A stretch of 64,000 nt of DNA, from the NCBI GenBank assembly GCA_958412345.1, contig CATYSO010000002.1, positions 1-64,000 on the forward strand, in the 5' to 3' direction. Below, piece after piece: positions 23,856 through 33,716 of the stretch. The notes under the pieces are model-generated. The model saw only the letters and a program-made list of their open reading frames with translations. It was not told the origin of the DNA and ran no database searches. Origin of the DNA: an uncultured Collinsella sp. GTDB lineage: Bacteria; Actinomycetota; Coriobacteriia; Coriobacteriales; Coriobacteriaceae. Every line of letters begins with the position of its first letter. Within the stretch, counting starts at the first letter, position 1. The translations under genes were made by a program, and so were the position numbers.

Positions 23856-23909
23856 TGTAGGCTTTGCGGAAATGTGCCAATTTTGGGATACGCCCGGCGG
23901 CGTGGTCTG

Positions 23910-23938
23910 TTGACGGCACAGCTAACGCCACGTATCCT
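23910..23938 (+). promoter_or_regulatory. Promoter of the str operon
   Basis: TTGACG at 23910-23915 and TATCCT at 23933-23938 with a 17-base spacer. About 95 bases lie between the -10 and the rpsL start. Confidence 0.7.
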
Positions 23939-24031
23939 ATCGAACTGCGTGTTTCGTAGGGGGATGCTGACCCCTCGATTCAAGCCGTTGCACTTTACAG
24001 AAAGCTGGAATCATTCGAGAAGGAGTACGCT

Positions 24032-24409
24032 TTGCCTACTATTAACCAGCTGGTTCGCCAGGGCCGTCGTTCCGTGCCCAAGAAGTCCAAGAACGCTGCT
24101 CTGCAGCACAACTCCCAGAAGCGCGGCGTGTGCACCCGCGTCTTCACCACGAGCCCCAAGAAGCCGAACTCGGCTCTTCGTAAGGTTGCCCGTGTTCGCC
24201 TCGTCAACGGCATCGAAGTTACTGCTTACATCCCGGGTGAGGGCCACAACCTGCAGGAGCACTCCATCGTGCTCGTCCGCGGCGGTCGTGTCCGTGACCT
24301 CCCTGGTGTCCGTTATCACGTCATCCGTGGCGCCTACGACGCTGCTCCGGTCCAGAACCGTATGCAGGCCCGTTCCAAGTACGGTGCTAAGCGCCCCAAG
24401 GCTAAATAA
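24032..24409 (+). CDS. rpsL: 30S ribosomal protein S12
   Basis: A 125-residue decoding-centre protein. The sequence [11 protein letters not shown] at the TTG start (24032) matches S12 N termini, and GAAGGAG lies upstream, so the TTG start is convincing. Lys43 in [11 protein letters not shown] is conserved. The residue matching E. coli Lys87 (M. tuberculosis Lys88) is Arg88, in [10 protein letters not shown]. First gene of the str operon, with rpsG, fusA and rpsJ downstream. Confidence 0.98.
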   Translation: MPTINQLVRQGRRSVPKKSKNAALQHNSQKRGVCTRVFTTSPKKPNSALRKVARVRLVNGIEVTAYIPGEGHNLQEHSIVLVRGGRVRDLPGVRYHVIRGAYDAAPVQNRMQARSKYGAKRPKAK

Positions 24410-24482
24410 GCCAGATAACGTTTTGATACTTTCGCCGTGTGCCGCCTAAGCGCCGCACGGTAGACACTTAAGGAGATTTCAC

Positions 24483-24956
24483 ATGCCGCGTCGTGCAGCA
24501 GCTAATCGTCGTGAGGTTCAGCCTGACGCCGTTTACAACAACCGCCTGGTGACTCAGCTCATCAACAAGGTCCTTCTTGACGGCAAGAAGGCCACCGCTG
24601 AGCGCATCGTTTACACCGCTTTCGAGATCGTTGCCGAGAAGTCCGAGGGTGGCGACGCTCTCGCTACCTTCAAGAAGGCTATGGACAACGTCAAGCCCAC
24701 GCTCGAGGTTAAGCCCAAGCGTGTCGGTGGCGCTACCTATCAGGTCCCGATGGAGGTCAACTCCCGTCGTTCCACCGCTCTGGGTATCCGCTGGATCGTC
24801 AACTTCTCCCGCGCTCGCAAGGAGAAGACCATGGCCGAGCGTCTCGCTAACGAGATCCTCGACGCTTCCAACGGCCTGGGCGCTTCCGTCAAGAAGCGTG
24901 AGGACGTCTTCAAGATGGCCGAGGCCAACCGCGCGTTCTCTCACTATCGTTGGTAA
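24483..24956 (+). CDS. rpsG: 30S ribosomal protein S7
   Basis: A 157-residue primary assembly protein of the 30S head that binds the 3' domain of 16S rRNA. The N-terminal [34 protein letters not shown] and the C-terminal [13 protein letters not shown] are standard. ATG 24483 follows AAGGAG. It lies 73 bases after rpsL and 19 before fusA. In other bacteria S7 is the autoregulator of this operon; no separate leader could be confirmed here. Confidence 0.98.
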   Translation: MPRRAAANRREVQPDAVYNNRLVTQLINKVLLDGKKATAERIVYTAFEIVAEKSEGGDALATFKKAMDNVKPTLEVKPKRVGGATYQVPMEVNSRRSTALGIRWIVNFSRARKEKTMAERLANEILDASNGLGASVKKREDVFKMAEANRAFSHYRW

Positions 24957-24975
24957 GTTAAGGTAAGGAACTAAC

Positions 24976-27075
24976 ATGGCTAAGCCTAAGTACAAGCTTT
25001 CCGATACCCGTAACATCGGCATCATGGCCCACATCGATGCCGGTAAGACCACCACGACCGAGCGTATTCTTTACTACACCGGTAAGACCCACAAGATCGG
25101 TGAGGTCCATGAGGGCGCTGCCACCATGGACTGGATGGTTCAGGAGCAGGAGCGCGGCGTAACCATTACCTCCGCTGCTACCACGTGCTTCTGGAACAAG
25201 GACGGTAAGGACTACCGCATCCAGATCATCGACACCCCGGGCCACGTTGACTTCACCGCCGAGGTCGAGCGCTGCCTGCGCGTCCTCGATGGCGCTGTCG
25301 CCGTCTTCGACGCCGTTGCCGGCGTTCAGCCCCAGTCTGAGACCGTTTGGCGTCAGGCTTCTACCTTCAACGTCCCCCGCATCGCCTTTATCAACAAGTA
25401 TGACCGCGTGGGCGCTGACTTCTTCAACGCTATCGAGACCATGAAGGATCGTCTCGACGCTAACGCCGTGGCCGCTCAGGTCCCGATGGGCGCCGAGGAC
25501 AACTTCTGGGGCGTCATCGACCTCGTTACCATGACTGCATGGGACTTCAAGGCCGACGAGAAGGGCATGACCTACCCCGAGCCGATGGACGAGATCCCGG
25601 CTGAGTTCGCCGACATCGCTGCCACCAAGCGCGAGGAGCTCCTCGACGCCGCTGCCAGCTTTGATGACGAGCTCATGGAGAAGATCCTCATGGAGGAGGA
25701 CTTCACCGTTGAGGAGCTCAAGGCTGCTCTGCGCAAGGGCGTTCTGGCCAACGAGCTCAACCTCGTCTTCGTGGGCTCCGCCTACAAGAACAAGGGCGTC
25801 CAGGAGCTGCTCGACGCTGTCGTCGACTACCTGCCCAGCCCGATCGACGTCGAGGCCGTTACCGGTACCGATCCGGATACCGGCGAGGAGATCGAGCGTC
25901 ATCCTTCCTTCGACGAGCCCTTCTCCGGCCTGGTCTTCAAGATCATGACCGACCCGTTCGTCGGTAAGCTCACCTACGTCCGCGTTTACTCTGGTCGCGC
26001 CGAGTCCGGCTCCTACGTGATCAACGCTTCCAACGGTCAGCGCGAGCGCCTCGGCCGCATCCTCGAGATGAACGCCGCCGAGCGTATCGACCGTGACGAC
26101 GCTGCCGCCGGCGACATCGTTGCTTGCGTCGGCTTCAAGAACTCCACCACCGGTGACACCCTGTGCACCGAGGGCAAGGAGATCGTCCTCGAGAAGATCG
26201 AGTTCGCTAAGCCCGTTATCGACGTTGCCATCGAGCCCAAGACCAAGGCCGAGCAGGACAAGATGTCCCTGGCTCTGACCAAGCTCGCCGAGGAGGACCC
26301 GACCTTCACGGTGTCCACCAACCACGAGACCGGCCAGACCATCATCGCCGGCATGGGCGAGCTGCACCTCGAGATCATCGTCGACCGCCTGCTCCGCGAG
26401 TTCAAGGTTGACGCTAACGTCGGTAAGCCCCAGGTTGCCTACCGCGAGACCGCTGGTCACGACGTCGAGAAGGCTGAGGGCAAGTTCGTCCGTCAGTCCG
26501 GTGGTCGCGGTCAGTACGGCCACGCCGTCATCAAGCTCGAGAAGATGGAGGAGGGCTTCGGCTACGAGTTCGTCAACGCTATCGTCGGCGGCGTCGTGCC
26601 CAAGGAGTACATCCCGTCCATCGACAAGGGCATCCAGGAGGCCCTGAACACCGGTGTTATCGCCGGCTTCCCGGTCCTCGACGTTAAGGTCACCCTGTTC
26701 GACGGTTCTTACCACGAGGTCGACTCCTCCGAGGCCGCCTTCAAGATCGCCGGTTCTATGGCTATCAAGGACGCCCTTAAGAAGTCCGATCCGCAGCTGC
26801 TCGAGCCGATCATGGCTGTCGAGGTCGAGACCCCCGAGCAGTACATGGGCGACGTCATGGGCAACCTCTCCGGTCGCCGCGGCAAGATCGAGGGCATGGA
26901 GGATCGCAAGAACAGCAAGCTCATCCGTGCCAAGGTGCCGCTGGGCGAGATGTTCGGTTACGCTACCGACCTTCGCTCCCAGACCCAGGGCCGTGCATCC
27001 TACACGATGCAGTTCGACTCTTATGAGCCCGCGCCCAAGTCCATCGTGGACGAGGTCATGAGCAAGAACGCCTAA
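24976..27075 (+). CDS. fusA: Elongation factor G
   Basis: A 699-residue translocase GTPase. G1 is [16 protein letters not shown]3 DTPGHVDF and G4 NKYD; the last is normally NKMD, so there is a Met to Tyr change. Domain II, domain IV with the [18 protein letters not shown] segment, and domain V complete the protein. ATG 24976 follows AAGGAA. The stop is 60 bases before rpsJ. The tuf gene that usually follows fusA is absent. Confidence 0.98.
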   Translation: MAKPKYKLSDTRNIGIMAHIDAGKTTTTERILYYTGKTHKIGEVHEGAATMDWMVQEQERGVTITSAATTCFWNKDGKDYRIQIIDTPGHVDFTAEVERCLRVLDGAVAVFDAVAGVQPQSETVWRQASTFNVPRIAFINKYDRVGADFFNAIETMKDRLDANAVAAQVPMGAEDNFWGVIDLVTMTAWDFKADEKGMTYPEPMDEIPAEFADIAATKREELLDAAASFDDELMEKILMEEDFTVEELKAALRKGVLANELNLVFVGSAYKNKGVQELLDAVVDYLPSPIDVEAVTGTDPDTGEEIERHPSFDEPFSGLVFKIMTDPFVGKLTYVRVYSGRAESGSYVINASNGQRERLGRILEMNAAERIDRDDAAAGDIVACVGFKNSTTGDTLCTEGKEIVLEKIEFAKPVIDVAIEPKTKAEQDKMSLALTKLAEEDPTFTVSTNHETGQTIIAGMGELHLEIIVDRLLREFKVDANVGKPQVAYRETAGHDVEKAEGKFVRQSGGRGQYGHAVIKLEKMEEGFGYEFVNAIVGGVVPKEYIPSIDKGIQEALNTGVIAGFPVLDVKVTLFDGSYHEVDSSEAAFKIAGSMAIKDALKKSDPQLLEPIMAVEVETPEQYMGDVMGNLSGRRGKIEGMEDRKNSKLIRAKVPLGEMFGYATDLRSQTQGRASYTMQFDSYEPAPKSIVDEVMSKNA

Positions 27076-27135
27076 GTTCGAGCTCCCTGTTACGTAATCC
27101 GCGAGAACATCTCTCGCACTCTTTGGAGGTTTAAG

Positions 27136-27444
27136 TTGGCTACCCAGAAGATCCGCATTCGCCTCAAGGGCTATGATCACGAGGTCGTCGATCAGTCCGC
27201 GAAGCTCATCGTCGAGACCGCTCAGAAGACCGGCGCTCGCGTTTCCGGTCCTGTCCCCCTGCCCACCGAGCGCAACCTGTACACGGTTATCCGCTCGCCG
27301 CACGTGAACAAGGACTCCCGTGAGCAGTTCGAGATGCGCACCCACAAGCGCCTCATCGACATCCTCGACCCCACCTCGGGCACCGTTGATTCGCTTATGC
27401 GTCTCGACCTCCCCGCTGGCGTCGACATCGACATCAAGCTCTAA
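27136..27444 (+). CDS. rpsJ: 30S ribosomal protein S10
   Basis: A 102-residue 30S protein, also the antitermination factor NusE. Sequence features [39 protein letters not shown] and THKRLIDI are typical. The start is TTG 27136 behind TTGGAGGT; the N-terminal ATQKIRI would be lost with a later start. It closes the str operon and is followed by a terminator, so it is cut off from the S10 operon, whose next gene rplC begins 24 kb downstream. Confidence 0.97.
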   Translation: MATQKIRIRLKGYDHEVVDQSAKLIVETAQKTGARVSGPVPLPTERNLYTVIRSPHVNKDSREQFEMRTHKRLIDILDPTSGTVDSLMRLDLPAGVDIDIKL

Positions 27445-27468
27445 GCGATATCGCTCATAGCTTACAGG

Positions 27469-27503
27469 GCCCCGCTGCCATTACGGTGGCGGGGCTCTTT
27501 TGT
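27469..27503 (+). terminator. Terminator of the str operon
   Basis: GCCCCGCTGCCA pairs with TGGCGGGGC around ATTACGG, followed by TCTTTTGTTTT. Confidence 0.85.
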
Positions 27504-27559
27504 TTTGAATGATGGTTTGGACTGCCGGGTAATGCTGCCGAGTAGGTGGCTGCGGCGCT

Positions 27560-28336
27560 CTATTCGCTCAATGGGCGCAATGACGCCTCCTCAAAATGGA
27601 AGGAACGCAAGCCGTCTTCAGTTTCGATACACGCGCGACCAAAGCCATCGACCGTTTTAAAGATGCCTCGCGCCAGCACGTCCCCGGCAGGGGAGCGGGC
27701 GATAACGTGCTCCCCGATCCAATTGAGGTGAGTGATATATTCGTCGTGGACGGGAGCGAGCGGACCGGCGTTTTCTTTCTTGGCATTGAGGCGCTCTGCC
27801 CAGGCATCTACAGCGTCTATAACTGCGTGATAGACCTCATCGAGGAGCATGTCGACAGCAGGAACGTTCTCGTTGAGATCCGAGAGACCGATTGCCGGCA
27901 GGCCGCCATCGGGAACCTCTGAGGGCACATAGTTCACATTGACGCCAATGCCGCAGACGGCGAAGGGTTTGCCTTCGTTATCGCGTGCCGCCTCGACTAA
28001 GATGCCGCCGAGTTTGCGCCCTCGAGCGACCAAGTCGTTGGGCCATTTAAGTCCAATCTCGTTTGCAAGACCCTGCTTTTCGAGCGCCTCGAGTACCGCT
28101 AGGCCGCTGACGGCGGCAAGACCAGAGTACTTTGCAGGATTAACGCATGGACGCAGGACAATTGAAAGCAATAGGTTGCCGGCGGTTGAATCCCACTTGT
28201 GGCCGCGTCGGCCGCGTCCTGCTGTCTGAGCCCGGGCGGCAAGTCCTGTGCCGTGCGGCGCTCCCTGTTTTCCTGCTTCGAGCAGGTCATCGTTGGTCGA
28301 TCCGGTTACGTCGACTATCGTTAATTTGGCATCCAT
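27560..28336 (-). CDS. birA: Biotin-[acetyl-CoA carboxylase] ligase, monofunctional
   Basis: Attaches biotin to the AccB carrier protein via biotinyl-5'-AMP. The catalytic signature GRGRRGHKWDS and KWPNDL are present, followed by GGILVEA and the C-terminal SH3-like domain. From ATG 28336 (AAGGAGGT upstream on the minus strand) it is 258 residues and lacks the N-terminal helix-turn-helix of bifunctional BirA, so it should not repress biotin genes itself. It is divergent from the fatty acid operon that contains its substrate accB and shares the intergenic region with the operator-like repeats. Confidence 0.92.
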   Translation of the reverse strand: MDAKLTIVDVTGSTNDDLLEAGKQGAPHGTGLAARAQTAGRGRRGHKWDSTAGNLLLSIVLRPCVNPAKYSGLAAVSGLAVLEALEKQGLANEIGLKWPNDLVARGRKLGGILVEAARDNEGKPFAVCGIGVNVNYVPSEVPDGGLPAIGLSDLNENVPAVDMLLDEVYHAVIDAVDAWAERLNAKKENAGPLAPVHDEYITHLNWIGEHVIARSPAGDVLARGIFKTVDGFGRACIETEDGLRSFHFEEASLRPLSE

Positions 28337-28431
28337 AACGGCTGCTACCTCCTTAATGAATAAGTGAATAACGCAATGGTGTCGAGAGATAGACACAATG
28401 TGAAGCCTTTGTCGCATTTGGGCAATTTAAT

Positions 28432-28493
28432 GTTAACACGTCAACAACGACTGAAATGCGCTATCCTCTCTTGGTCGATGTAAACACGTCAAC
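28432..28493 (+). promoter_or_regulatory. Duplicated operator and promoter of the fatty acid operon
   Basis: GTTAACACGTCAAC (28432-28445) recurs as GTAAACACGTCAAC (28480-28493), 48 bases apart, each followed by AAC. The 14-mer is roughly palindromic (GTTnACnnGTnAAC). TATCCT at 28462 is a plausible -10 with the first site over the -35; the second site would lie just after the start of transcription. A repressor is inferred. Confidence 0.65.
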
Positions 28494-28512
28494 AACTCAA
28501 AGGAGGTTAGTG

Positions 28513-29472
28513 ATGGGTTTCACGATTCTTGGAACGGGCTCGGCGCTTCCTAAGCGCAGTGTTTCCAATGACGAGCTGTCCGAGTTCCTCGATACCTCGG
28601 ATGAGTGGATTTTTACCCGCACGGGTATCAAGAGCCGCCACGTCTGCACCGCCGAGTCACTTGATGACCTTGCCGTAGCGGCGAGCGAGCGGGCACTCCA
28701 GGTGTCCGGAATCGACGCGAGCCAGTTGGATTTGATCGTCTGCTCGACGACGACGGGTGACCATCTTGTTCCCGCTGAGGCATGTGCCGTCGCTGAGCGA
28801 CTAGGCGCGACGTGCCCTGCCTTCGACGTTTCGGCGGCCTGTGCCGGCTTCGTATTTGCGCTCGATGTTGCCGAGGGCTATATCGCCCGGGGTCGTGCCA
28901 AGCGCGTGCTTATCGTTGCTGCCGAGCAGATGACGCGCGCGCTCGACTGGACCGACCGCGCCACCTGCGTGCTCTTTGGCGATGGGGCGGGCGCCGCGGT
29001 GATTGAGGCTGGGGGAGACAGCCCCCTTGCCGTTGGGCTTTCGACGGCGCCCGACGTCGAGACGTTGCGCGTTCCCGGTCTGGTCGGCACCTCGCCGTTT
29101 AAGGCCTCCGCAGATAGCGAGAGCGTGCTGTCCATGAATGGCCGCCGCGTGTTCAAGTTCGGCGTCAACGCCATCTGCGACACGGTCCATAAGCTTGCGA
29201 GCGATGCGGGCATTTCGGTCGAGGACATCGACCATTTTGTATTCCATCAGGCTAACGAACGAATCCTGAGTCAGGCGGTCAAGCGCCTCGGCGTGCCAGG
29301 CGAGCGCGTGGTTCGAACGCTGCGCGAGACCGGCAATATTTCGAGCGCCTGCATTCCCTTTGCGCTTGATCGGCTGGCGCGCACCAACGCACTGAATGCG
29401 GGCGACACCATCGCCCTCGTTGGATTTGGCGCCGGCCTGGATATAGGTGGCTATCTGCTTCGTTGGAAGTAG
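28513..29472 (+). CDS. fabH: Beta-ketoacyl-ACP synthase III
   Basis: Condenses acetyl-CoA (or a branched primer) with malonyl-ACP to start fatty acid synthesis. 319 residues with the catalytic Cys110 in VSAACAGF, the His in FVFHQANERIL and the Asn in GNISSACIP. ATG 28513 has AGGAGG seven bases upstream; the longer frame from 28456 would place the operator repeat inside the coding sequence. First gene of the operon. Confidence 0.95.
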   Translation: MGFTILGTGSALPKRSVSNDELSEFLDTSDEWIFTRTGIKSRHVCTAESLDDLAVAASERALQVSGIDASQLDLIVCSTTTGDHLVPAEACAVAERLGATCPAFDVSAACAGFVFALDVAEGYIARGRAKRVLIVAAEQMTRALDWTDRATCVLFGDGAGAAVIEAGGDSPLAVGLSTAPDVETLRVPGLVGTSPFKASADSESVLSMNGRRVFKFGVNAICDTVHKLASDAGISVEDIDHFVFHQANERILSQAVKRLGVPGERVVRTLRETGNISSACIPFALDRLARTNALNAGDTIALVGFGAGLDIGGYLLRWK

Positions 29473-29524
29473 TCGCACATAGGAAATGAAAACGCCCCTG
29501 GGGCACAAACAAAGGAGAACTACC

Positions 29525-29761
29525 ATGGCAGATCAGAAGACCTTCGAGCGCGTTTGCAACGTTATCCGCGAGACCGCTGGCCTTGACGACGTCGAGATGA
29601 AGCCCGAGTCCACGCTCGAGGAGATTGGTCTCGACAGTCTGGGCACCGTCGAGATCCTCGTCGCCGTCGAGGACGAGTTTGGCATCCAGCTCGATACCGA
29701 GGAGAACCCCAAGACGGTCGGCGAGTTCGTCGATACGGTCGAGGCGGCATTGGAGAAGTAG
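29525..29761 (+). CDS. acpP: Acyl carrier protein
   Basis: A 78-residue acidic carrier. The phosphopantetheine attachment Ser lies in EIGLDSLGTVEI. ATG 29525 follows AAAGGAGAA. It lies between fabH and fabK, and its stop is 2 bases from the fabK ATG. Confidence 0.96.
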   Translation: MADQKTFERVCNVIRETAGLDDVEMKPESTLEEIGLDSLGTVEILVAVEDEFGIQLDTEENPKTVGEFVDTVEAALEK

Positions 29762-29763
29762 TG

Positions 29764-30708
29764 ATGCTCAAGACTCCTCTCTGCGATCTGCTCGGCATCG
29801 AAAAGCCCGTGTTCCAGGGCGGTATGGCCTGGATTGCCGACGCCTCGCTGGCGTCCGCAGTGTCCGAGGCGGGTGGCTTAGGGATTATCGCGTCCATGAG
29901 CGCCGACGCCAACTGGCTGCGCGACCAGATTCACGAGCTGCGCGCCAGGACGGATAAGCCCTTTGGCGTCAACGTCATGCTCATGAGCCCGTTTGCCGAC
30001 GAGGTCGCGCAGGTCGTGATTGACGAGCGAGTGCCGGTCGTCGTGACGGGTGCCGGCAATCCCGCCAAGTACATGAAGGCTTGGAACGAGGCAGGCATCA
30101 AGGTCATCCCGGTCGTTGCCTCGGTGGCGCTGGCACGCCTCGTGGCACGCCGTGGAGCCACGGCGGTTGTTGCCGAGGGCACCGAATCGGGCGGCCATAT
30201 TGGCGAGACCTCGACGATGGCACTGGTGCCGCAGGTCGTCGATGCGGTCGACATCCCTGTTGTGGCAGCCGGCGGTATTGCCGACGGCCGCGGCGTGGCG
30301 GCCGCCTTTATGCTGGGCGCTGCCGGCGTGCAAGTGGGTACGCGCTTTCTGGTCGCAAACGAGTGCACCGTATCCGAACAGTACAAAGAGCTGGTGATCA
30401 AGGCGGGCGACACGTCGACGCGCGCGACCGGTCGCTCGACGGGACATCCGGTTCGCGCCCTCAAGAGTCCCTTCACCAACGCGTATGCCAAGAACGAGGC
30501 GGCGGGCGCAAGCCCCGAGGAGCTCGGGGCCATGGGCACGGGCGCGCTTCGTAAAGCCGCAAAGGACGGAAATTACGAAGAGGGTTCGTATTTGTGCGGA
30601 CAGATTGCCGGCATGGTCAACGAACGCCAGAGCGCACGCGAAATCGTCGACGATCTGGTCGATGGCGCCGAGCATGTCCTGAAGGGTGCGTCCGCATGGG
30701 TAGCGTAG
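29764..30708 (+). CDS. fabK: Enoyl-ACP reductase II, flavin-dependent
   Basis: A 314-residue FMN enzyme that performs the last reduction of each elongation cycle, replacing FabI. The N-terminal PVFQGGMAWIADASLASAVS, ESGGHIGETSTMALVPQVVD and AAGGIADGRGVAAAFMLGA match FabK and the nitronate monooxygenase fold. Its place in a fab operon supports FabK over nitronate monooxygenase. ATG 29764 is preferred to GTG 29761, which overlaps the acpP stop. FabK enzymes are naturally insensitive to triclosan. The last 13 bases overlap fabD. Confidence 0.93.
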   Translation: MLKTPLCDLLGIEKPVFQGGMAWIADASLASAVSEAGGLGIIASMSADANWLRDQIHELRARTDKPFGVNVMLMSPFADEVAQVVIDERVPVVVTGAGNPAKYMKAWNEAGIKVIPVVASVALARLVARRGATAVVAEGTESGGHIGETSTMALVPQVVDAVDIPVVAAGGIADGRGVAAAFMLGAAGVQVGTRFLVANECTVSEQYKELVIKAGDTSTRATGRSTGHPVRALKSPFTNAYAKNEAAGASPEELGAMGTGALRKAAKDGNYEEGSYLCGQIAGMVNERQSAREIVDDLVDGAEHVLKGASAWVA

Positions 30709-31622
30709 CGTTTCTATTTGCCGGTCAGGGTGCCCAGCATCCCGCGATGGGCGTCGACCTGATCGAGACATCGCCGGCGGCTGCCGAGGTGTTCGCCATT
30801 GCCGACGAGGTGCGCCCGGGGACGAGCAAGCAGTGCCGGAGCGCCTCGAAAGAGGAGCTCTCGCAGACCGAGAACACGCAGCCTTGCGTGTTCGTGCACG
30901 ACTTAGCTGTCGCCGTCGCCCTGCGCGAGCGCGGCGTGGTGCCTGCCGCCTGTGCGGGATTCTCGCTGGGCGAGGTCGCAGCGCTCACCTTCGCGGGGGC
31001 ATTCGATACGCGAGCGGGTTTTGAGCTCGTGTGTGAGCGCGCGGCATTGATGGCCACGGCGGCCGAGCGTCACCCCGGCGGCATGCGCGCCGTCATCAAA
31101 CTCGATGCGGCGCAAGTCGAGGGCCTGGCAAAACAGGCCGGCGAGGACTGCTGGCCGGTCAACTACAACAGTCCGCAGCAGACGGTTGTTGCCGGAGCGC
31201 CTGAGGCGCTGCAGGAGCTCGACGTCCTAGTAAAAGAGGCTGGCGGCCGCGCTATGAAAGTCGCGGTGTCGGGTGCATTTCATAGCCCCTATATGGCCGA
31301 GGCGACCTGTGGCCTTGCTGCATATATCGAGGCCGGTCACGCGCCGTCCCCGTTGCTCATTCCTGTTATGGCAAACATGACGGCAGCGCCCTATCCGGCG
31401 GACCCGCGAGCGGCATCGGATGTCTTGGCCAACCAGGTGAGTCATGCCGTTCGCTGGGCCGACACGCTGCATACTCTGCAGGATCAGGGCATCGACACGT
31501 TTATTGAGGTCGGTCCTGGCAAAACGCTGTCGGGCCTGGTCAAGCGTACGCTGAGCGACGTTCGCGTGTATTCGTGCGAAACGGCCGAACAGGTCGCAGC
31601 TATTGCCGACGAGCTCGCATAG
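30696..31622 (+). CDS. fabD: Malonyl-CoA:ACP transacylase
   Basis: A 308-residue acyltransferase that loads malonate on ACP. The active-site Ser90 sits in CAGFSLGEVAAL (GxSxG), FLFAGQGAQ is at the N terminus, and the His that completes the dyad is in GAFHSPYM. ATG 30696 overlaps the end of fabK, indicating coupling. Confidence 0.95.
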   Translation: MGSVAFLFAGQGAQHPAMGVDLIETSPAAAEVFAIADEVRPGTSKQCRSASKEELSQTENTQPCVFVHDLAVAVALRERGVVPAACAGFSLGEVAALTFAGAFDTRAGFELVCERAALMATAAERHPGGMRAVIKLDAAQVEGLAKQAGEDCWPVNYNSPQQTVVAGAPEALQELDVLVKEAGGRAMKVAVSGAFHSPYMAEATCGLAAYIEAGHAPSPLLIPVMANMTAAPYPADPRAASDVLANQVSHAVRWADTLHTLQDQGIDTFIEVGPGKTLSGLVKRTLSDVRVYSCETAEQVAAIADELA

Positions 31623-31652
31623 CCCACAGGACTGTAACCCGAAAGGAATGAC

Positions 31653-32426
31653 ATGGGCAACTTGAACAACGGCGCGCTCGAGCGCAACGACTCGCGTCGC
31701 GTGGCGCTGGTCACGGGCGGCTCGCGTGGTATCGGCCGCGCTTGTGCCGTGGGCCTGGCGGAGGATGGCTACGATATCGCCGTCGTCTATGCCGGCAGCG
31801 TCGATGCGGCGCGCGAGACATGCGAAGCCTGTGAGGCGGCTGGCGCCACGGCGCGCGCATATCAATGTGACGTGGCCAACCCCGATGCCGTCAACGCGTG
31901 CGTGGAGACGGTCCTCAACGACTTTGGCTCCATTTGGGCGCTTGTCAACAACGCCGGCATCACCCGCGATGGCCTGCTCATGCGTATGGGCGATGACGCC
32001 TTCGATCGCGTGCTCGATGTCAATCTCAAGGGCACGTTCAACACGACGCGTGCGCTCACCAAGACTTTTATGCGCCAGCGCGGCGGTTGCGTCATCAACA
32101 TGAGCTCGGTCGTGGGCCTGATGGGCAATGCCGGGCAGGCCAACTACGCTGCCTCCAAGGCGGGTGTGATAGGGCTTACCAAAGCGGTCGCGCGCGAGCT
32201 TGCGCCCCGCGGCGTGAGGGTTAACGCGGTCGCCCCCGGGTTTGTCGAGACGGACATGACGGTAAAGCTCTCGGAGAAGGTGCGTGCGGCAACCGAGGAG
32301 CAGATTCCCCTTAAGCGCATGGCGCGCCCCGAGGAAGTGGCCGGCGTGGTGCGCTTTTTGGCGAGTGATGCGGCTGCCTACATTACGGGCGAGGTCGTAC
32401 GCATTGACGGTGGAATGGCGATGTAG
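31653..32426 (+). CDS. fabG: 3-oxoacyl-ACP reductase
   Basis: A 257-residue short-chain dehydrogenase using NADPH. Motifs: TGGSRGIGRA, NNAG, the catalytic Ser in NMSSVVGLMGN and YAASK. ATG 31653 with GAAAGGA upstream gives an N terminus about 15 residues longer than usual. It lies 30 bases after fabD. Confidence 0.95.
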   Translation: MGNLNNGALERNDSRRVALVTGGSRGIGRACAVGLAEDGYDIAVVYAGSVDAARETCEACEAAGATARAYQCDVANPDAVNACVETVLNDFGSIWALVNNAGITRDGLLMRMGDDAFDRVLDVNLKGTFNTTRALTKTFMRQRGGCVINMSSVVGLMGNAGQANYAASKAGVIGLTKAVARELAPRGVRVNAVAPGFVETDMTVKLSEKVRAATEEQIPLKRMARPEEVAGVVRFLASDAAAYITGEVVRIDGGMAM

Positions 32427-32465
32427 AAACCAGGGCCGAAGAACGGCTTGAATGAGGAGACCAAG

Positions 32466-33713
32466 ATGGAACAGAGAGTTGCAATCACCGGCATCGGTGC
32501 CGTATCGCCGCTCGGCAACACCGCGCTTGCCACCTGGGCGGCCATGTGTGCCGGCACGTGCGGCATCGGCCCGATCACGCACTTCGATACCGATGCGTTT
32601 GCCGTCAAGGTGGCGGCCGAGGTCAAGGGTTTTGACGGCAACGAGTACTTTGGCAAGCGTGACGCCAAGCATCTCGATCCCTGCGTTCAGTTTGCGATGG
32701 CGGCTTCGGACGAGGCCATGCACGATGCGGGCTTTGATGCCGAAGGCGCCATCGATCGCGAGCGCCTGGGCGTTTACGTGGGCTCGGGCGTGGGCGGCAT
32801 GACGACGCTCGTCGACAACGTCCATACGATTGCCGAACGTGGGCCTCGTCGCGCATCGCCCTACATGATCGCGATGATGATTCCCAACATGGCTTCGGGC
32901 AACATCGCGATTCGTCATAAGGCAAAGGGCCCGACCCTGCCCGTGGTGACCGCCTGCGCGACTTCTGCCCATGCGGTGGGCGAGGCGTTTCGCGCCATCA
33001 AGCACGGCTATGCCGATGCGATTCTCGCCGGCGGTACCGAGGCCGCAATTATCCCCGATGCCGTTGCGGGCTTTACGTCCTGCCGCGCATTGACCACCAA
33101 CCCCGATCCCGCGACGGCCTGCCGCCCGTTCGACGCAGACCGCGATGGTTTTGTGATGGGTGAGGGCGCCTGCGTGCTCGTGCTCGAGAGCATGGAGCAT
33201 GCGCAGGCGCGCGGTGCGCACATTTATGCCGAGGTCGTGGGCTACGGCAACACCGATGATGCCTATCACATTACGAGCCCCGACCCCGATGCCGCCGGCA
33301 TTGCCCGTGCGATATCGCTGGCGGTGGCCGAGGGCGACGTCAAGCCTTCCGAGGGCCTCTACATCAATGCCCACGGCACCTCGACCAAGCTCAACGATTC
33401 GTCCGAGACGGCGGGCATTAAGCGTGCACTCGGCGAGGACGCGGCGCGCGCCGCACATGTCTCGTCGACCAAGTCGATGACGGGGCACATGATCGGCGCC
33501 ACGGGGGCCATCGAGGTCATGGCCTGCGCCATGGCGCTCGAGCAGGGCGTGGTGCCCCCGACCATTAACTACCACATGCCCGATCCCGCCTGCGATCTTG
33601 ATTACACGCCCAATCGCGCGGTTCGCGCCGACCTTACCTGGGCGCTTTCGACCAACCTGGGCTTTGGCGGGCACAACGCCGCCATCGCGCTGCGTAGATA
33701 TACGAGGAGCTAG
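32466..33713 (+). CDS. fabF: Beta-ketoacyl-ACP synthase II
   Basis: The elongating condensing enzyme, 415 residues. Catalytic Cys164 in VVTACATSAHA, His in INAHGTST and His in LGFGGHNAA are present. I chose ATG 32466, ten bases after GAGGAG, over ATG 32448, which lies upstream of that site. The stop is 3 bases before accB. Confidence 0.95.
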   Translation: MEQRVAITGIGAVSPLGNTALATWAAMCAGTCGIGPITHFDTDAFAVKVAAEVKGFDGNEYFGKRDAKHLDPCVQFAMAASDEAMHDAGFDAEGAIDRERLGVYVGSGVGGMTTLVDNVHTIAERGPRRASPYMIAMMIPNMASGNIAIRHKAKGPTLPVVTACATSAHAVGEAFRAIKHGYADAILAGGTEAAIIPDAVAGFTSCRALTTNPDPATACRPFDADRDGFVMGEGACVLVLESMEHAQARGAHIYAEVVGYGNTDDAYHITSPDPDAAGIARAISLAVAEGDVKPSEGLYINAHGTSTKLNDSSETAGIKRALGEDAARAAHVSSTKSMTGHMIGATGAIEVMACAMALEQGVVPPTINYHMPDPACDLDYTPNRAVRADLTWALSTNLGFGGHNAAIALRRYTRS

Positions 33714-33716
33714 AGC

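Noticed and set aside
24958..27345. 795-codon open frame on the minus strand
   Set aside because: Antisense to fusA, same compositional artefact, no family motif.
31227..33674. 815-codon open frame on the minus strand
   Set aside because: Antisense to fabD, fabG and fabF, rich in His and Arg, no ribosome binding site or motif.
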